From assembly GCF_000805455.1 (NCBI RefSeq), contig NZ_JSUS01000071.1, positions 496,001-560,000 on the forward strand: a stretch of DNA of 64,000 bases, given 5' to 3'. Position numbers and translations under genes: made by a program. The notes under the pieces are model-generated. The model had not been told where the DNA came from, searched no databases, and worked only from the letters and a program-made list of their open reading frames with translations. The DNA comes from Acinetobacter sp. A47. GTDB lineage: Bacteria; Pseudomonadota; Gammaproteobacteria; Pseudomonadales; Moraxellaceae. This document shows positions 40,738 to 49,741 of the stretch, piece by piece (position 1 is the first letter of the stretch; the number at the start of each line of letters is the position of its first letter).

Positions 40738-41847
40738 ATGCAGAAGAAAAATGTTGGCATTATATTTGGAGGAAAATCTACCGAGCACGAAGTTTCGCTC
40801 CAATCTGCAAGAAATATTGTTGATGCAATAGACCGAGAAAAATTTGATGTGACATTAATCGGTATCGATAAAAATGGAATATGGCACCTCAATGAAAGTA
40901 CACATTTTTTATTAAACTCGGACAATCCTTCTCTGATCGCACTTCATCAATCTGGACGCAATATTGCGTTAATTCCAGGAAAAAATGAGCAGCAGATTAT
41001 AGAATTTCAAAACAAGACCCTCTCTCAACTGGATGTCATTTTTCCAATCGTCCATGGAACACTTGGAGAAGACGGTTCATTACAAGGACTGCTAAGAATG
41101 GTGAACCTTCCTTTTGTAGGTTCCCAAGTCCTCAGTTCAGCGATGTGTATGGATAAAGATATAACAAAAAGATTATTAAGAGATGCAGGTTTAAACATCG
41201 CACCTTTCATAAAATTAACGAAAAAGCATAGAAAGGACATAAACTTTGAAACTGCCAGTGCCCAGCTTGGCTGCCCATTATTTGTAAAACCGGCCAACCA
41301 GGGGTCTTCTGTGGGGGTCAGTAAAGTCACGTCCCGAGATGAATTTGAGGCAGCCTTAGATACGGCATTCAAGTACGACAATAAAATATTGATTGAACAA
41401 GGTATTGATGGCAGAGAAATTGAATGTGCCGTTATCGGTAATGCCGAGCCTTTAGCCAGCGTTTGCGGAGAAATCGAACTGGAAGATAGCTTTTATTCTT
41501 ATGACACAAAATATATTAATGACAAAGGTTCCACAGTCACGATACCTGCAAATATTCCAGATGAAATCAGCCAGAAAATCAGGGCTATCTCGATAAAAGC
41601 TTATGAGGTTCTGGAATGTACAGGACTGGCACGCGTTGATGTTTTTTTAACAAAAAATGGAGATGTTTTTATTAATGAAATAAATACCTTGCCAGGTTTT
41701 ACCAATATCAGTATGTTTCCAAAACTATGGGAAGCAAGCGGGTTAAATTACTCCGATCTCATTACCCGTTTGATAGAACTGGCAATTGAACAGCATCATC
41801 ATGATGCCCAGCTCCAAAATACTGTTTTGTTAAATAGCAGTATATAA
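40738..41847 (+). CDS. ddlA: Second D-alanine--D-alanine ligase (DdlA type)
   Basis: This 369-aa ligase resembles enterobacterial DdlA much more than the local DdlB. It has VGIIFGGKSTEHEVSLQSARN, VIFPIVHGTLGEDGSLQG, FVKPANQGSSVGVSKV and INEINTLPGFTNISMFPKLWE. The loop FYSYDTKY keeps the Tyr of D-Ala-D-Ala ligases, so it is not a Van-type D-Ala-D-Lac ligase. CAGGAGAT precedes the ATG. The codon use is more AT-rich than its neighbours, and no cell-wall operon surrounds it, which together suggest horizontal acquisition. Confidence 0.92.
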   Translation: MQKKNVGIIFGGKSTEHEVSLQSARNIVDAIDREKFDVTLIGIDKNGIWHLNESTHFLLNSDNPSLIALHQSGRNIALIPGKNEQQIIEFQNKTLSQLDVIFPIVHGTLGEDGSLQGLLRMVNLPFVGSQVLSSAMCMDKDITKRLLRDAGLNIAPFIKLTKKHRKDINFETASAQLGCPLFVKPANQGSSVGVSKVTSRDEFEAALDTAFKYDNKILIEQGIDGREIECAVIGNAEPLASVCGEIELEDSFYSYDTKYINDKGSTVTIPANIPDEISQKIRAISIKAYEVLECTGLARVDVFLTKNGDVFINEINTLPGFTNISMFPKLWEASGLNYSDLITRLIELAIEQHHHDAQLQNTVLLNSSI

Positions 41848-41888
41848 GTTTTTGATGGTATCTTATTATTTTGATGTCAGTTTTATTT

Positions 41889-41930
41889 AGCTGTAGCAGT
41901 TATTTCCTGCTGCCACAGCTTTGCTCTTTT
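41889..41930 (+). terminator. Probable terminator of ddlA
   Basis: An imperfect stem (AGCTGTAGCAG with CTGCTGCCACAGCT) is followed by a T-rich stretch, about 40 bp after ddlA. Confidence 0.5.
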
Positions 41931-42092
41931 ACTTTTACACTATTGTGCTTAAAACCCCCAAAGCCTTGTAGCAGCTTTAAACATTAACACTTGGCTCATC
42001 TCATTCAGGCGTTGCTTTTTATGATTTCAAGCAGTAAAGTAGCGGCTGTTAAAAATACGCCTGTAGTGGTACCAAACCAGAATATTTAGCTT

Positions 42093-42926
42093 TTATGAAT
42101 AGGCCAAATAACCTACATAAGATGAACCAATACTTTTAAAACCTATTTGCCGATAAAGCGCTACCGCAGAGTGGTTATCCCGATCAACAATCAGATGTGC
42201 CATACGACCACGATCAATGATCTGGTTCACTGCAAATGCCAGTACACGCGCAGCATAACCCTGCCGCCGATAGCCGGGAAATGTATATGTTCCACCAAGA
42301 TTCACCAGACGGCTGGTTTCAATCCCGAAGCGGACGATAGAAACGATCTGTCCCTCAAGTTCATGAACAGCCACTTTAGCCTGCTGTATAAGCAGCTCCC
42401 AATCCGGGGTTTCAGCCACCGAACGTTCCTGATTATAGAGATGCTGGTATTCAATCAGCCGCGGAATATCTGATCGAGTTGCCATGCGTCCCTCCGCCTG
42501 AGGTAAGTGAAACTCCCTGACCATGACCGATTGCTCATATCCTTGCAACAGGTTTACTTGATCTGTCAGCATAGAAGGCAATATCTCACCTCCAAAAGAG
42601 GTCGTGACAATCCGGCGGGGTTGAAGTTTAAACATTTCCGAACCAAGTAATCTGGCCGAGTCACTCTGTTCTGGTAACCAGAAACAGGTCCCGCCAGCAC
42701 AGACGACTGCAACCTCCAGGAGCCTATCTTGTTGTTTTGAATCATATGACCGTAGCAGTTGCCAGGGCGCCTCAATGCCTTGCGTCTGTGGCAAAAATGC
42801 AGTAATCGCTATTGAGTGCTCGAATCGGCTATCCAGCCACTGGGCAATCAGCCGGGCTTCTTTCTGCGTGGTGAGAGGGCCTGTTCTTATGCTCCCAACC
42901 GTATCTTTTGGCCATCTTTTTTGCAT
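42093..42926 (-). CDS. GNAT-family N-acetyltransferase
   Basis: This 277-aa protein has a C-terminal acetyltransferase domain with acetyl-CoA loop PGYRRQGYAARVLAFAV (motif A R-x-x-G-x-A) and the DRDNHSAVALYRQIGFK motif B. The N-terminal 120 residues are a poorly conserved extension. GGAG lies 9 nt upstream of the ATG. Substrate is unknown. Confidence 0.8.
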   Translation of the reverse strand: MQKRWPKDTVGSIRTGPLTTQKEARLIAQWLDSRFEHSIAITAFLPQTQGIEAPWQLLRSYDSKQQDRLLEVAVVCAGGTCFWLPEQSDSARLLGSEMFKLQPRRIVTTSFGGEILPSMLTDQVNLLQGYEQSVMVREFHLPQAEGRMATRSDIPRLIEYQHLYNQERSVAETPDWELLIQQAKVAVHELEGQIVSIVRFGIETSRLVNLGGTYTFPGYRRQGYAARVLAFAVNQIIDRGRMAHLIVDRDNHSAVALYRQIGFKSIGSSYVGYLAYS

Positions 42927-43079
42927 CCTGTTTTAACTCCCGTAACTCTTCATTTTTATCTTGTGATGTTCCATTTGCTCCCCCCTGTTCTATATTCTGT
43001 TTTTTATAAAGACACCTCTGTATACTGTGTTACTGATAGAGCTATTGATCAGTCCAATGTTCCAAAAACGAAAAATTCA

Positions 43080-43602
43080 ATGTATAAAATTCTTTTCATC
43101 CTGTTGTTAGGCTGCTTAGCTACGGCCTGTATGAATTCAAGCTATATTGACCGCCCCGATCAATACTTCAATCTGCTGGGTGAAAGCAAAGCTTTCGAAA
43201 ATTTCGTCAATCAACTTGAACCGAAAGAGACACCGCAGCTCAGCAATCAATTTTGGAATGACGAATTTCCCAAACTTGATTTTTATGACCAAAGCCTAAT
43301 ATTTCCACAAAATGGCATCGAAATGCTGTTAAAGAATAAGAAAATTGTCTCGATCAAGTTATATCTTCCTGACCAGGCAGTTTCTTTTGCCAATTATAAA
43401 GGACACAAATTACCCCCTCGGTCTTTTCAGTGATGACTCCGAAAAACAGGTAACGGAAAAACTGAAAACCCATAAAGATACCAATACCAATCCTCATCGG
43501 CACGTCAAAGAATTTGAAACGGAAAAAGCCAGTGTGGCGATTGATCAGGCAACCGGAAAAATCATTTACATCGAACTACATGAGCATCCCCTACAAAACT
43601 AG
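43080..43602 (+). pseudogene. Frameshifted small lipoprotein gene
   Basis: From ATG 43080 a lipoprotein signal (MYKILFILLLGCLATAC, Cys after LATA) leads into a frame ending at 43433. A second frame in register with the same protein reads on to 43602. Removing one C from the CCCCC run (43413-43417) restores one continuous protein of about 173 aa (KLPLGLFSDDSEKQ...). Either a disrupting indel, a phase-variable tract or a sequencing error is possible. I do not recognise the family. Confidence 0.65.
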
Positions 43603-43637
43603 AACATTAAGTGATTAATTAAAATGGATAACCTAGA

Positions 43638-44282
43638 ATGAAAAAGCGACTTAAATCGATATGCGCCGGTATGCTGCTACTGCAAGCGAGTCACAGTTTT
43701 GCAGATCAAAAGATCAGCGTAGAAGAAAAAGCCGTTTATCAAGATATCGGTGCATTATTGTTAGGGCAGTCAAAAGATACTCAAGTGACCTCCACCCCTG
43801 ACGGTGTTTATATTGAATCGTTATTTTGCAGAAAGCAGACCCCAGCATTGACCGCTTTATTAAAAGACCGTCTGGCCATCCAGCAGGATCAGGCCCTCAT
43901 TGCTCTTTTCCAGAAGATGTTTTGTGCACCGGCAGATGCTGACTCGCAAGTGAACTTAAGTGCTTTTTCAAACCAAATTCAGGATCCGCTTCCCTTTAGT
44001 TTGGCTACTTATAGGGGAATGCAAGCATTAGGACACTGGTCTCTCAATGATTCTATCGTCCTTTCCACCACCCCGGCCAAACAAGTTGAAGTCAATATGT
44101 TTGGAATCAATCCTAGACTGGTGTCAAACTCGGTGCTGTACTGGGAAGTTGTATCCCCAATCCATGTCCGGGTCTGGTATGGCATGTTTAAAATGGCGCC
44201 TTCCGATGCGATCATCTATGAATTTGAATATGCTGACCAGCACTGGACACTGACTCACTTATGGTCAAGTAGCCGCTTGTAA
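43638..44282 (+). CDS. Secreted hypothetical protein
   Basis: This 214-aa protein has a signal peptide (MKKRLKSICAGMLLLQASHSFA) and two Cys (LFCRKQ and MFCAPA) that could form a disulfide. The C-terminus ends in aromatic/hydrophobic strands (WYGMFKMAPSDAIIYEFEYADQHWTLTHLW). It has no recognised domain. It follows the frameshifted lipoprotein by 35 bp and may share a transcript with it. Confidence 0.7.
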   Translation: MKKRLKSICAGMLLLQASHSFADQKISVEEKAVYQDIGALLLGQSKDTQVTSTPDGVYIESLFCRKQTPALTALLKDRLAIQQDQALIALFQKMFCAPADADSQVNLSAFSNQIQDPLPFSLATYRGMQALGHWSLNDSIVLSTTPAKQVEVNMFGINPRLVSNSVLYWEVVSPIHVRVWYGMFKMAPSDAIIYEFEYADQHWTLTHLWSSSRL

Positions 44283-44300
44283 GAGAGCCGCCAGAAATAA

Positions 44301-44326
44301 AAAAAGGAAGCCTCTGCTTCCTTTTT
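44301..44326. terminator. Bidirectional terminator between the secreted protein and pyrE
   Basis: Stem AAAAAGGAAGC/GCTTCCTTTTT with loop CTCT separates convergent genes. Confidence 0.9.
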
Positions 44327-44338
44327 TACACCTAAAAC

Positions 44339-44989
44339 CTAGATGCCATATTTTTCACGATACGCCTGCATATTGGCCAAAGCGTCTTTTTCGCCTTTGG
44401 CATCCAGATAATCCATCAAATCTGTCATGGTAATTAAGGCATGCACCGGAATTTCGAGTTCTTTTTGCACTTCCTGAATCGCAGAAAGCTCGCCCTGACC
44501 GCGTTCCTGACGATCTAGCGCAACCAGCACACCGGCAATTTCCGCACCGGCATTTTTCAAGATGGTCACCACTTCACGGATTGCAGTCCCTGCCGTAATC
44601 ACATCATCAATGATCCAGACTTTTTGACCCGCAACTGAGGCACCCACCAGTACGCCACCTTCACCATGATCTTTGGCTTCTTTACGGTTAAAGCCCCATG
44701 GCACACTTTTGCCATGAACCTGAGATAAAGCCACGGCGGTTGCGGCCACAAACGGAATCCCTTTATAGGCCGGGCCAAAAATCACACCGACATTGTCACA
44801 CTGAACCAGTTTGTCGGCATAGCCTTGTGCCAGCAAAGACAGTGCTTCACCATCGTTGAGCAAACCCGCGTTAAAGAAATAAGGACTGACACGGCCTGAT
44901 TTTAAGGTAAACTCACCAAATTTAAGCACACCACGTGATAATGCGAGTTCGATAAAAGCTTGCGGATGAAATGACACAGGCGTTGTCAT
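44339..44989 (-). CDS. pyrE: Orotate phosphoribosyltransferase
   Basis: This 216-aa enzyme joins orotate with PRPP in UMP synthesis. The PRPP signature [17 protein letters not shown] is intact, with the [17 protein letters not shown] segment. ATG 44989 ([10 protein letters not shown]) has GGAG about 8 nt upstream; a frame opening at 45085 is not supported. It is divergent from crc, 41 bp away. The pyrE-crc neighbourhood is shared with Pseudomonas. Confidence 0.95.
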   Translation of the reverse strand: MTTPVSFHPQAFIELALSRGVLKFGEFTLKSGRVSPYFFNAGLLNDGEALSLLAQGYADKLVQCDNVGVIFGPAYKGIPFVAATAVALSQVHGKSVPWGFNRKEAKDHGEGGVLVGASVAGQKVWIIDDVITAGTAIREVVTILKNAGAEIAGVLVALDRQERGQGELSAIQEVQKELEIPVHALITMTDLMDYLDAKGEKDALANMQAYREKYGI

Positions 44990-45030
44990 ATAAGGTGCTC
45001 CAAATTCTTCAATTGAGGTTAAACAGACGT

Positions 45031-45855
45031 ATGATACCAAAGGATAGCTATCCAAGTGATGTAAAAATTCTTCGAGTCGTTTCAATTAACGTAAATGGCC
45101 TGCGTGCTTCTGTCACCAAAGGCCTGCTCGAATGGCTGGAGCAGTCTGGTGCAGATGTGGTGTGTATGCAGGAAAGCCGCATTACCCATGAGCAATGGAC
45201 CGATAAATTTAAGCCTGAAGGATGGTACACCCACTTGTTCCCTGCCGAACGTGCAGGCTATGCAGGTACAGCCATTTATAGCCGCTTACCTTTTGTATCC
45301 GTGACCACGGGGCTGGGCTTTGAACTGGCCGATACGCAAGGCCGCTTTATTTCGGCCGAATTTGATTTAGGGCTGTCACAAACCGTTCATATTGCCTCGT
45401 TATACTTGCCATCAGGATCAAGTGGTGATGAAGCACAGGCACGCAAAGACGTGTTTTTGAAAGAGTACGCGCAAGTACTGAAACAATGGCGCGACCAGAA
45501 TAAATCCATCATCGTATGTGGCGATTACAATATCGTGCATAAGCGCATCGATATTAAAAACTGGTCGGGTAACCAGAAATCGTCTGGCGTATTGCCGCAT
45601 GAACGTGCCTGGCTCGACCATATTTATGATGAACTGGGCTATGTCGATACCTTCCGTGAGGTGCGACCTGAAGCAGAGTTGTACTCATGGTGGTCAAATC
45701 GTGGTCAGGCCCGTGCGAAAAATGTCGGGTGGCGTATCGACTACCATGCCTGCTCGCCAGACTGGAAAGCCCGTACTGTAAATGCATGGGTATATAAAGA
45801 TCAATGGTTTAGCGATCATGCGCCCGTAATTATCGACTATAAAATACACGAATAA
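45031..45855 (+). CDS. crc: Crc/ExoIII-family protein
   Basis: This roughly 274-aa exonuclease III-fold protein is adjacent to pyrE, the position of crc (catabolite repression control) in Pseudomonas. Key motifs: [49 protein letters not shown] and [10 protein letters not shown]. Catalytic residues equivalent to XthA (E in MQES, D and N in GDYN, D/H in SDHAP) are present, while Pseudomonas Crc has lost several of them. It may therefore be an AP endonuclease, a Crc-type regulator or both. GAGG upstream of ATG 45031 is 11 nt away. Confidence 0.8.
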   Translation: MIPKDSYPSDVKILRVVSINVNGLRASVTKGLLEWLEQSGADVVCMQESRITHEQWTDKFKPEGWYTHLFPAERAGYAGTAIYSRLPFVSVTTGLGFELADTQGRFISAEFDLGLSQTVHIASLYLPSGSSGDEAQARKDVFLKEYAQVLKQWRDQNKSIIVCGDYNIVHKRIDIKNWSGNQKSSGVLPHERAWLDHIYDELGYVDTFREVRPEAELYSWWSNRGQARAKNVGWRIDYHACSPDWKARTVNAWVYKDQWFSDHAPVIIDYKIHE

Positions 45856-45907
45856 GTGAACACTTGTTCACTTTGACCGCTTCTTTAGCTTACATAACTT
45901 GTCGCTT

Positions 45908-45935
45908 TTGAGTATTTTTATTTACCTGCTAGAAC
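45908..45935 (+). promoter_or_regulatory. Candidate promoter of the CsrB-like RNA
   Basis: TTGAGT (45908-45913) and TAGAAC (45930-45935) are spaced 16 bp apart, placing a start near 45942. A GacA-type half site CTTACA lies at 45890-45895. Confidence 0.35.
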
Positions 45936-45941
45936 GGCATT

Positions 45942-46105
45942 ATAGCTTCACGGCACAGGGAAGCGGTCAGGATGACCAGAAAGGGATAGGACGCCGTAGG
46001 AAGATAAAATAAACTTGGTTCAAGTTTATTTACATGGATGAGACATTGGACGTTGAAATGAGACCCGCATAATCAGGAAGATTAAATGCGGGTTTTCTCT
46101 TTTTT
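45942..46105 (+). ncRNA. Candidate CsrB/RsmZ-type CsrA-sequestering sRNA
   Basis: This non-coding stretch has eight GGA motifs in about 120 nt (45959, 45970, 45984, 45989, 45999, 46036, 46048 and 46076). A perfect hairpin GGTCA-GGA-TGACC (45965-45977) presents GGA in its loop, and the terminator hairpin (46063-46093) also has AGGA in its loop. An 11-bp stem AAATAAACTTG/CAAGTTTATTT (46007-46017, 46021-46031) separates the two halves, and ACGGC/GCCGT (45950-45954, 45993-45997) closes the 5' domain. It ends in a T-rich tail. Such RNAs titrate the translational repressor CsrA/RsmA. Confidence 0.75.
46063..46105 (+). terminator. Terminator of the CsrB-like RNA
   Basis: ACCCGCAT (46063-46070) pairs with ATGCGGGT (46086-46093), extended by AATC/GATT, and is followed by TTTTCTCTTTTTT. 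The loop carries AGGAA. Confidence 0.85.
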
Positions 46106-46270
46106 GATATTAGATATTTTCTGTTTATTTTGTCATTCGCCATTTTGAGCATTGCATCACGATTGAACCGCTCTACCGATAAACTTAATAAAAAATTTCA
46201 ACTGGCGTACCGGCTGCTTTTTGCGTTAGGCTTTCATCCATATTTTTCACTCTTTCTATGGTTTTTTCTC

Positions 46271-46621
46271 ATGTTTAAAATTTATGGTATTAAAAATTGT
46301 AATTCGATGAAAAAAGCCTTTGATGCATTACAGGCAAAAGGGATCAATTACGAGTTTCATGATTATAAGAAACAAGGCATTGATGCCGACACTTTAGCAA
46401 TCTGGTTAAAAGAAATTGGGGCAGATAAAGTCTTGAATAAAAAAGGCACCACCTGGCGCAAATTAACTGCTGACGAGCAAACACACGCGACCAGCAATGA
46501 ACATAACCTGATTGCAACCCTGATGGCCCAGCCTAGCCTGATCAAGCGTCCTGTACTGCAAACCCCAAACGGCTTTGTGATTGGTTTCGATGAAGCAGCT
46601 TATCAAGCGCTATCTGCTTAA
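46271..46621 (+). CDS. Spx/MgsR/ArsC-like protein (YffB type)
   Basis: This 116-aa thioredoxin-fold protein has the active-site C-x3-K motif (GIKNCNSMKKAF, Cys at residue 10) of the arsenate reductase/Spx family. The RPVLQTPNGFVIGFDEAAYQ C-terminus matches the YffB group, whose role is not settled (possible glutathione-dependent thiol reductase). ATG 46271 is supported by alignment to the family; the frame is open to 46130. The Shine-Dalgarno site is weak. Confidence 0.82.
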   Translation: MFKIYGIKNCNSMKKAFDALQAKGINYEFHDYKKQGIDADTLAIWLKEIGADKVLNKKGTTWRKLTADEQTHATSNEHNLIATLMAQPSLIKRPVLQTPNGFVIGFDEAAYQALSA

Positions 46622-46646
46622 ACCAGAATAAACGGCAGATACAAAA

Positions 46647-46670
46647 AAACCGGGTCATGAAACCCGGTTT
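46647..46670. terminator. Bidirectional terminator between Spx-like and DUF2147 genes
   Basis: Stem AAACCGGGT/ACCCGGTTT with loop CATGAA lies between convergent genes. Confidence 0.85.
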
Positions 46671-46689
46671 TCTTATTTATATCTTGTAT

Positions 46690-47127
46690 TTAGTTGGCAC
46701 GAATCCAGGTCTGGTTACGGCCCAGTGCAGCTACACCAATATAACCACGCAGTTTCAGCTTTTTACCGCCTTCAAGAATTTCAGCTTTTAACTTGTAGGT
46801 TTTGCCATTTTTCGGATCGATGATCGAACCCTCATCATAATTGACGCCACCAACATTTTTCAGGCCATGCACGATGGTCACGCCTTTTAGCGGCTTGTTG
46901 TGATAAGGGCCTTCGCATTTAGAGCAGGCATTTTCCTGACCTGCTACCAGATATTTCTGAATAGACGCCGTGAGAGTGCCATCCTTTTGCTCGGTAAACT
47001 TTACGATCGCCTTGGGCTGCTTTGTTTCATCATCAATGGTTTGCCAAACACTGCCGTTCAGCGCATCTGCCGCATTGGCAAAAGTTGTTAAACCAAGCAA
47101 TCCAAATGCTAAAGCAATTTTCTTCAT
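46690..47127 (-). CDS. DUF2147-family secreted protein
   Basis: This 145-aa protein has a signal peptide (MKKIALAFGLLGLTTFANA) and the DUF2147 core (GSVWQTIDDETKQPKAIVKF, DPKNGKTYKLKAEILEGGKKLKLRGYIG). A CSKC pair is present. DUF2147 proteins are periplasmic beta-barrel folds with no established function; close Acinetobacter homologues are common. Confidence 0.85.
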   Translation of the reverse strand: MKKIALAFGLLGLTTFANAADALNGSVWQTIDDETKQPKAIVKFTEQKDGTLTASIQKYLVAGQENACSKCEGPYHNKPLKGVTIVHGLKNVGGVNYDEGSIIDPKNGKTYKLKAEILEGGKKLKLRGYIGVAALGRNQTWIRAN

Positions 47128-47331
47128 TTTTGTAATATCCTTAAGGGGTCTTTCAAACTCAAAGTATTGAGAAGTTCAAACAATATTGCAATTCTTGATT
47201 ATGACTATTTGGTATAACCTGCGTAAGAGTGACATACCCCACTATTTTTCATTTTTTATCATCATGCGTAGGCGCTACTTATATTCAAGAACTTTGTTAT
47301 TGCTCTACCTCTCTAACAATATGGAAAAATT

Positions 47332-48243
47332 ATGAAATTTGCTACTGTTTGGAAATATTATTTTACTGAATCTTTACTTAAAGCCACGATACGTACCCCC
47401 AGCCAGCTGAACCTGTCTCCCAATGCCCTGCGTCCTCTGCTCGACCAGTTCTGCCGGGTATTTCCACACAATCCAACAGTACAAATCCGTCCGTTGCGGT
47501 TAGCAGGGGTACGGGGCGAGGAAATCAAGGCACAAGCTGCAGCGACACAGCTGATATTCCATATTCACGGCGGAGCCTTCTTTCTGGGCAGTCTCAATAC
47601 CCATCGTGCCCTGATGACCGATATTGCAGCACGTACCCAGATGCAGGTGATTCATGTTGATTACCCGCTGGCACCGGAACATCCTTTTCCCGAGGCCATT
47701 GATGCGATTTTTGATGTCTATCAGGCCTTGCTGGTACAGGGCATCAAACCCAAGGACATTATTATTTCCGGAGACTCATGTGGTGCCAACCTCGCTCTGG
47801 CACTGTGCCTGCGCCTGAAGCAGCAAGCGGAACTGATGCCAAGCGGTCTGATTCTGATGTCGCCTTATCTGGATCTTACCCTGACCAGTGAATCATTGCG
47901 CTTCAACCAGAAACATGATGCATTGCTTTCCATCGAGGCCCTACAGGCTGGCATCAACTACTATCTTGGCGAACATGTTCAGGCCGACGATCCGCGTGTT
48001 TCACCATTATTTGACGATCTGGCAGGCTTACCCCCAACGCTGGTACAGGTCGGTTCCAAAGAAATCTTGCTGGATGACTCCAAACGCTTTAGGGAAAAGG
48101 CGGAACAGGCAGGTGTTGCAGTGGACTTCAAGCTTTATACCGGGATGTGGCATAACTTCCAGATGTTTAATGCCTGGTTCCCTGAAGCTAAACAGGCACT
48201 GGCCGATCTTGCCGAATTTGCCCATGCCCTGGATCGCGACTAA
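47332..48243 (+). CDS. HSL-family alpha/beta hydrolase (esterase)
   Basis: This 303-aa hydrolase has the oxyanion-hole motif IHGGAFFLGSL and the nucleophile elbow ISGDSCGANLALAL, which is GDSCG of the hormone-sensitive-lipase class. Catalytic Asp and His lie in DDPRVSPLFD and MWHNFQ. It is likely cytoplasmic and acts on short-chain esters; the natural substrate is unknown. Confidence 0.88.
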   Translation: MKFATVWKYYFTESLLKATIRTPSQLNLSPNALRPLLDQFCRVFPHNPTVQIRPLRLAGVRGEEIKAQAAATQLIFHIHGGAFFLGSLNTHRALMTDIAARTQMQVIHVDYPLAPEHPFPEAIDAIFDVYQALLVQGIKPKDIIISGDSCGANLALALCLRLKQQAELMPSGLILMSPYLDLTLTSESLRFNQKHDALLSIEALQAGINYYLGEHVQADDPRVSPLFDDLAGLPPTLVQVGSKEILLDDSKRFREKAEQAGVAVDFKLYTGMWHNFQMFNAWFPEAKQALADLAEFAHALDRD

Positions 48244-48510
48244 AACCGGATAAAGACATGTAAAAAATGGTCAGCTGATGCTGGCCATGGTCATTGTTCT
48301 TCCACTTTGGTCAGATGCCAACAAAAACCATTGAATATTATAATAACCAACTATTTTTTAAGATATTTTTCCGGTAAAAACGGGTATATTTTGTCTTGGC
48401 AGCAGACTTCTTTCCCGCGCTAAAGATGCTATTGTTATTTTCATCAGCCTCCCTCAACAGGTTGATGACGGATAACCAGTTACCACGAATCTGATTGCAT
48501 AAAAGGATGC

Positions 48511-49704
48511 ATGCCCATGATCAGGATTCATTTACACCGGTCAACTGAGGCAAGAAGATGGAGCTGGGAGCTGTCCTGGAAACGTCATATTGTCGCCAAT
48601 TGGACCCAGCTTAAAAAAAGTATTTTATTACTGATACTCGCGGCCTTGATGAACCTGTTCTGGATCATCTGGGATATTGTGGTGTTAATCAATCCTGAGT
48701 ATGCCGAATGGGTACACCTCAGACTGGTTCGGTCCCAGTTATGCACCAGCCTGATCATGCTGGTTGTTCTGAGCGTGCTGGTTATTCCCTGCCATCTGTT
48801 TAGGGAGCAGCACTGGGCACAGGAAATACTGCCAATCCTGAATGTACAGGTCTTTACTGCCATGCTGTGCCATAACAGTTATCTGGTCGGCAGTTTTAGC
48901 CCCGCAACCATGGTGGGCTATGTCAGTATCGTCGGGGTCGGGCTGGTACTATTTGACCGGCGCATGGTGTATTGCGCCCTGATTCCTGCCACACTGGCAC
49001 TGCTATTTTGTAATTATCTGAGCATGACGGGTGTTCTGACTTACGCACCGCTATTTAATATGCAGCATCTTAATCAGACGGTCATGCACCCCTTCTGGGT
49101 CGCCAGCATGCTGTTTTTTCTGGTACCGATCTTGCTGGCCTGCCTATTTCTGTTTGAAGTTTTACTGACCCAATGGCGCACCCGCGAGCAGACGATCCAG
49201 AATTTAAGCCGTCTCGATCCATTGACCAATGTCTTGAACCGGCGCAGTATTGGCCATTATCTAGACAGATTACACCAGCAACCGGAGCAACAATATTCGA
49301 TTGTGCTGCTCGATTTAGACCATTTTAAAAATATTAATGATCACTTCGGGCATACGATGGGAGATCAGGTTCTGATCCGGGTGGCGCAATGTCTCACAGC
49401 CCATGTCCGGGAACACGACCTTATTGGACGTTTTGGCGGTGAGGAATTTATCGTGTTACTGCCCAATACCGCGACTGCTCAGGCACATCAGCTTGCCGAA
49501 CGCTGTCGGCTAGCGATCTCCCGGTTAGGTTTTATTACGCAGCAGCGACAGGCATTTACCGTGAGCGCCAGCTTCGGGGTCAGCAGCTCACTCAGTGACG
49601 ATGAGCTACATCTGGTTATTAGTCAGGCAGATCAGGCCCTGTATGCAGCAAAAGCCGCAGGGCGTAATCAGGTCAGAAGCTTTACTGACCTGATCAAGAG
49701 TTAG
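48511..49704 (+). CDS. Membrane-bound diguanylate cyclase (GGDEF)
   Basis: This 397-aa protein has six hydrophobic segments in the N-terminal 200 residues, then a GGDEF domain. The active site reads FGGEEF, preceded by the inhibitory I-site REHD (R-x-x-D, five residues before GGEEF). DLDHFKNINDHFGH supplies the metal site. It should synthesise c-di-GMP and be feedback inhibited. The N-terminal sensor domain is not recognised. Confidence 0.87.
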   Translation: MPMIRIHLHRSTEARRWSWELSWKRHIVANWTQLKKSILLLILAALMNLFWIIWDIVVLINPEYAEWVHLRLVRSQLCTSLIMLVVLSVLVIPCHLFREQHWAQEILPILNVQVFTAMLCHNSYLVGSFSPATMVGYVSIVGVGLVLFDRRMVYCALIPATLALLFCNYLSMTGVLTYAPLFNMQHLNQTVMHPFWVASMLFFLVPILLACLFLFEVLLTQWRTREQTIQNLSRLDPLTNVLNRRSIGHYLDRLHQQPEQQYSIVLLDLDHFKNINDHFGHTMGDQVLIRVAQCLTAHVREHDLIGRFGGEEFIVLLPNTATAQAHQLAERCRLAISRLGFITQQRQAFTVSASFGVSSSLSDDELHLVISQADQALYAAKAAGRNQVRSFTDLIKS

Positions 49705-49741
49705 AAAGTGCAGGATTGATTTGCCTTCACTTGAGTGCCGG

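Noticed and set aside
40738..41847. Van-type D-Ala-D-Lac ligase
   Set aside because: The omega loop has FYSYDTKY with Tyr, the D-Ala-D-Ala form.
45854..45873. Terminator immediately after crc
   Set aside because: AAGTGAAC/GTTCACTT is a perfect palindrome but has no T run, so it is not called as a terminator.
45870..45900. Full GacA-binding site upstream of the sRNA
   Set aside because: Only a CTTACA half site is present; the matching TGTAAG half is missing.
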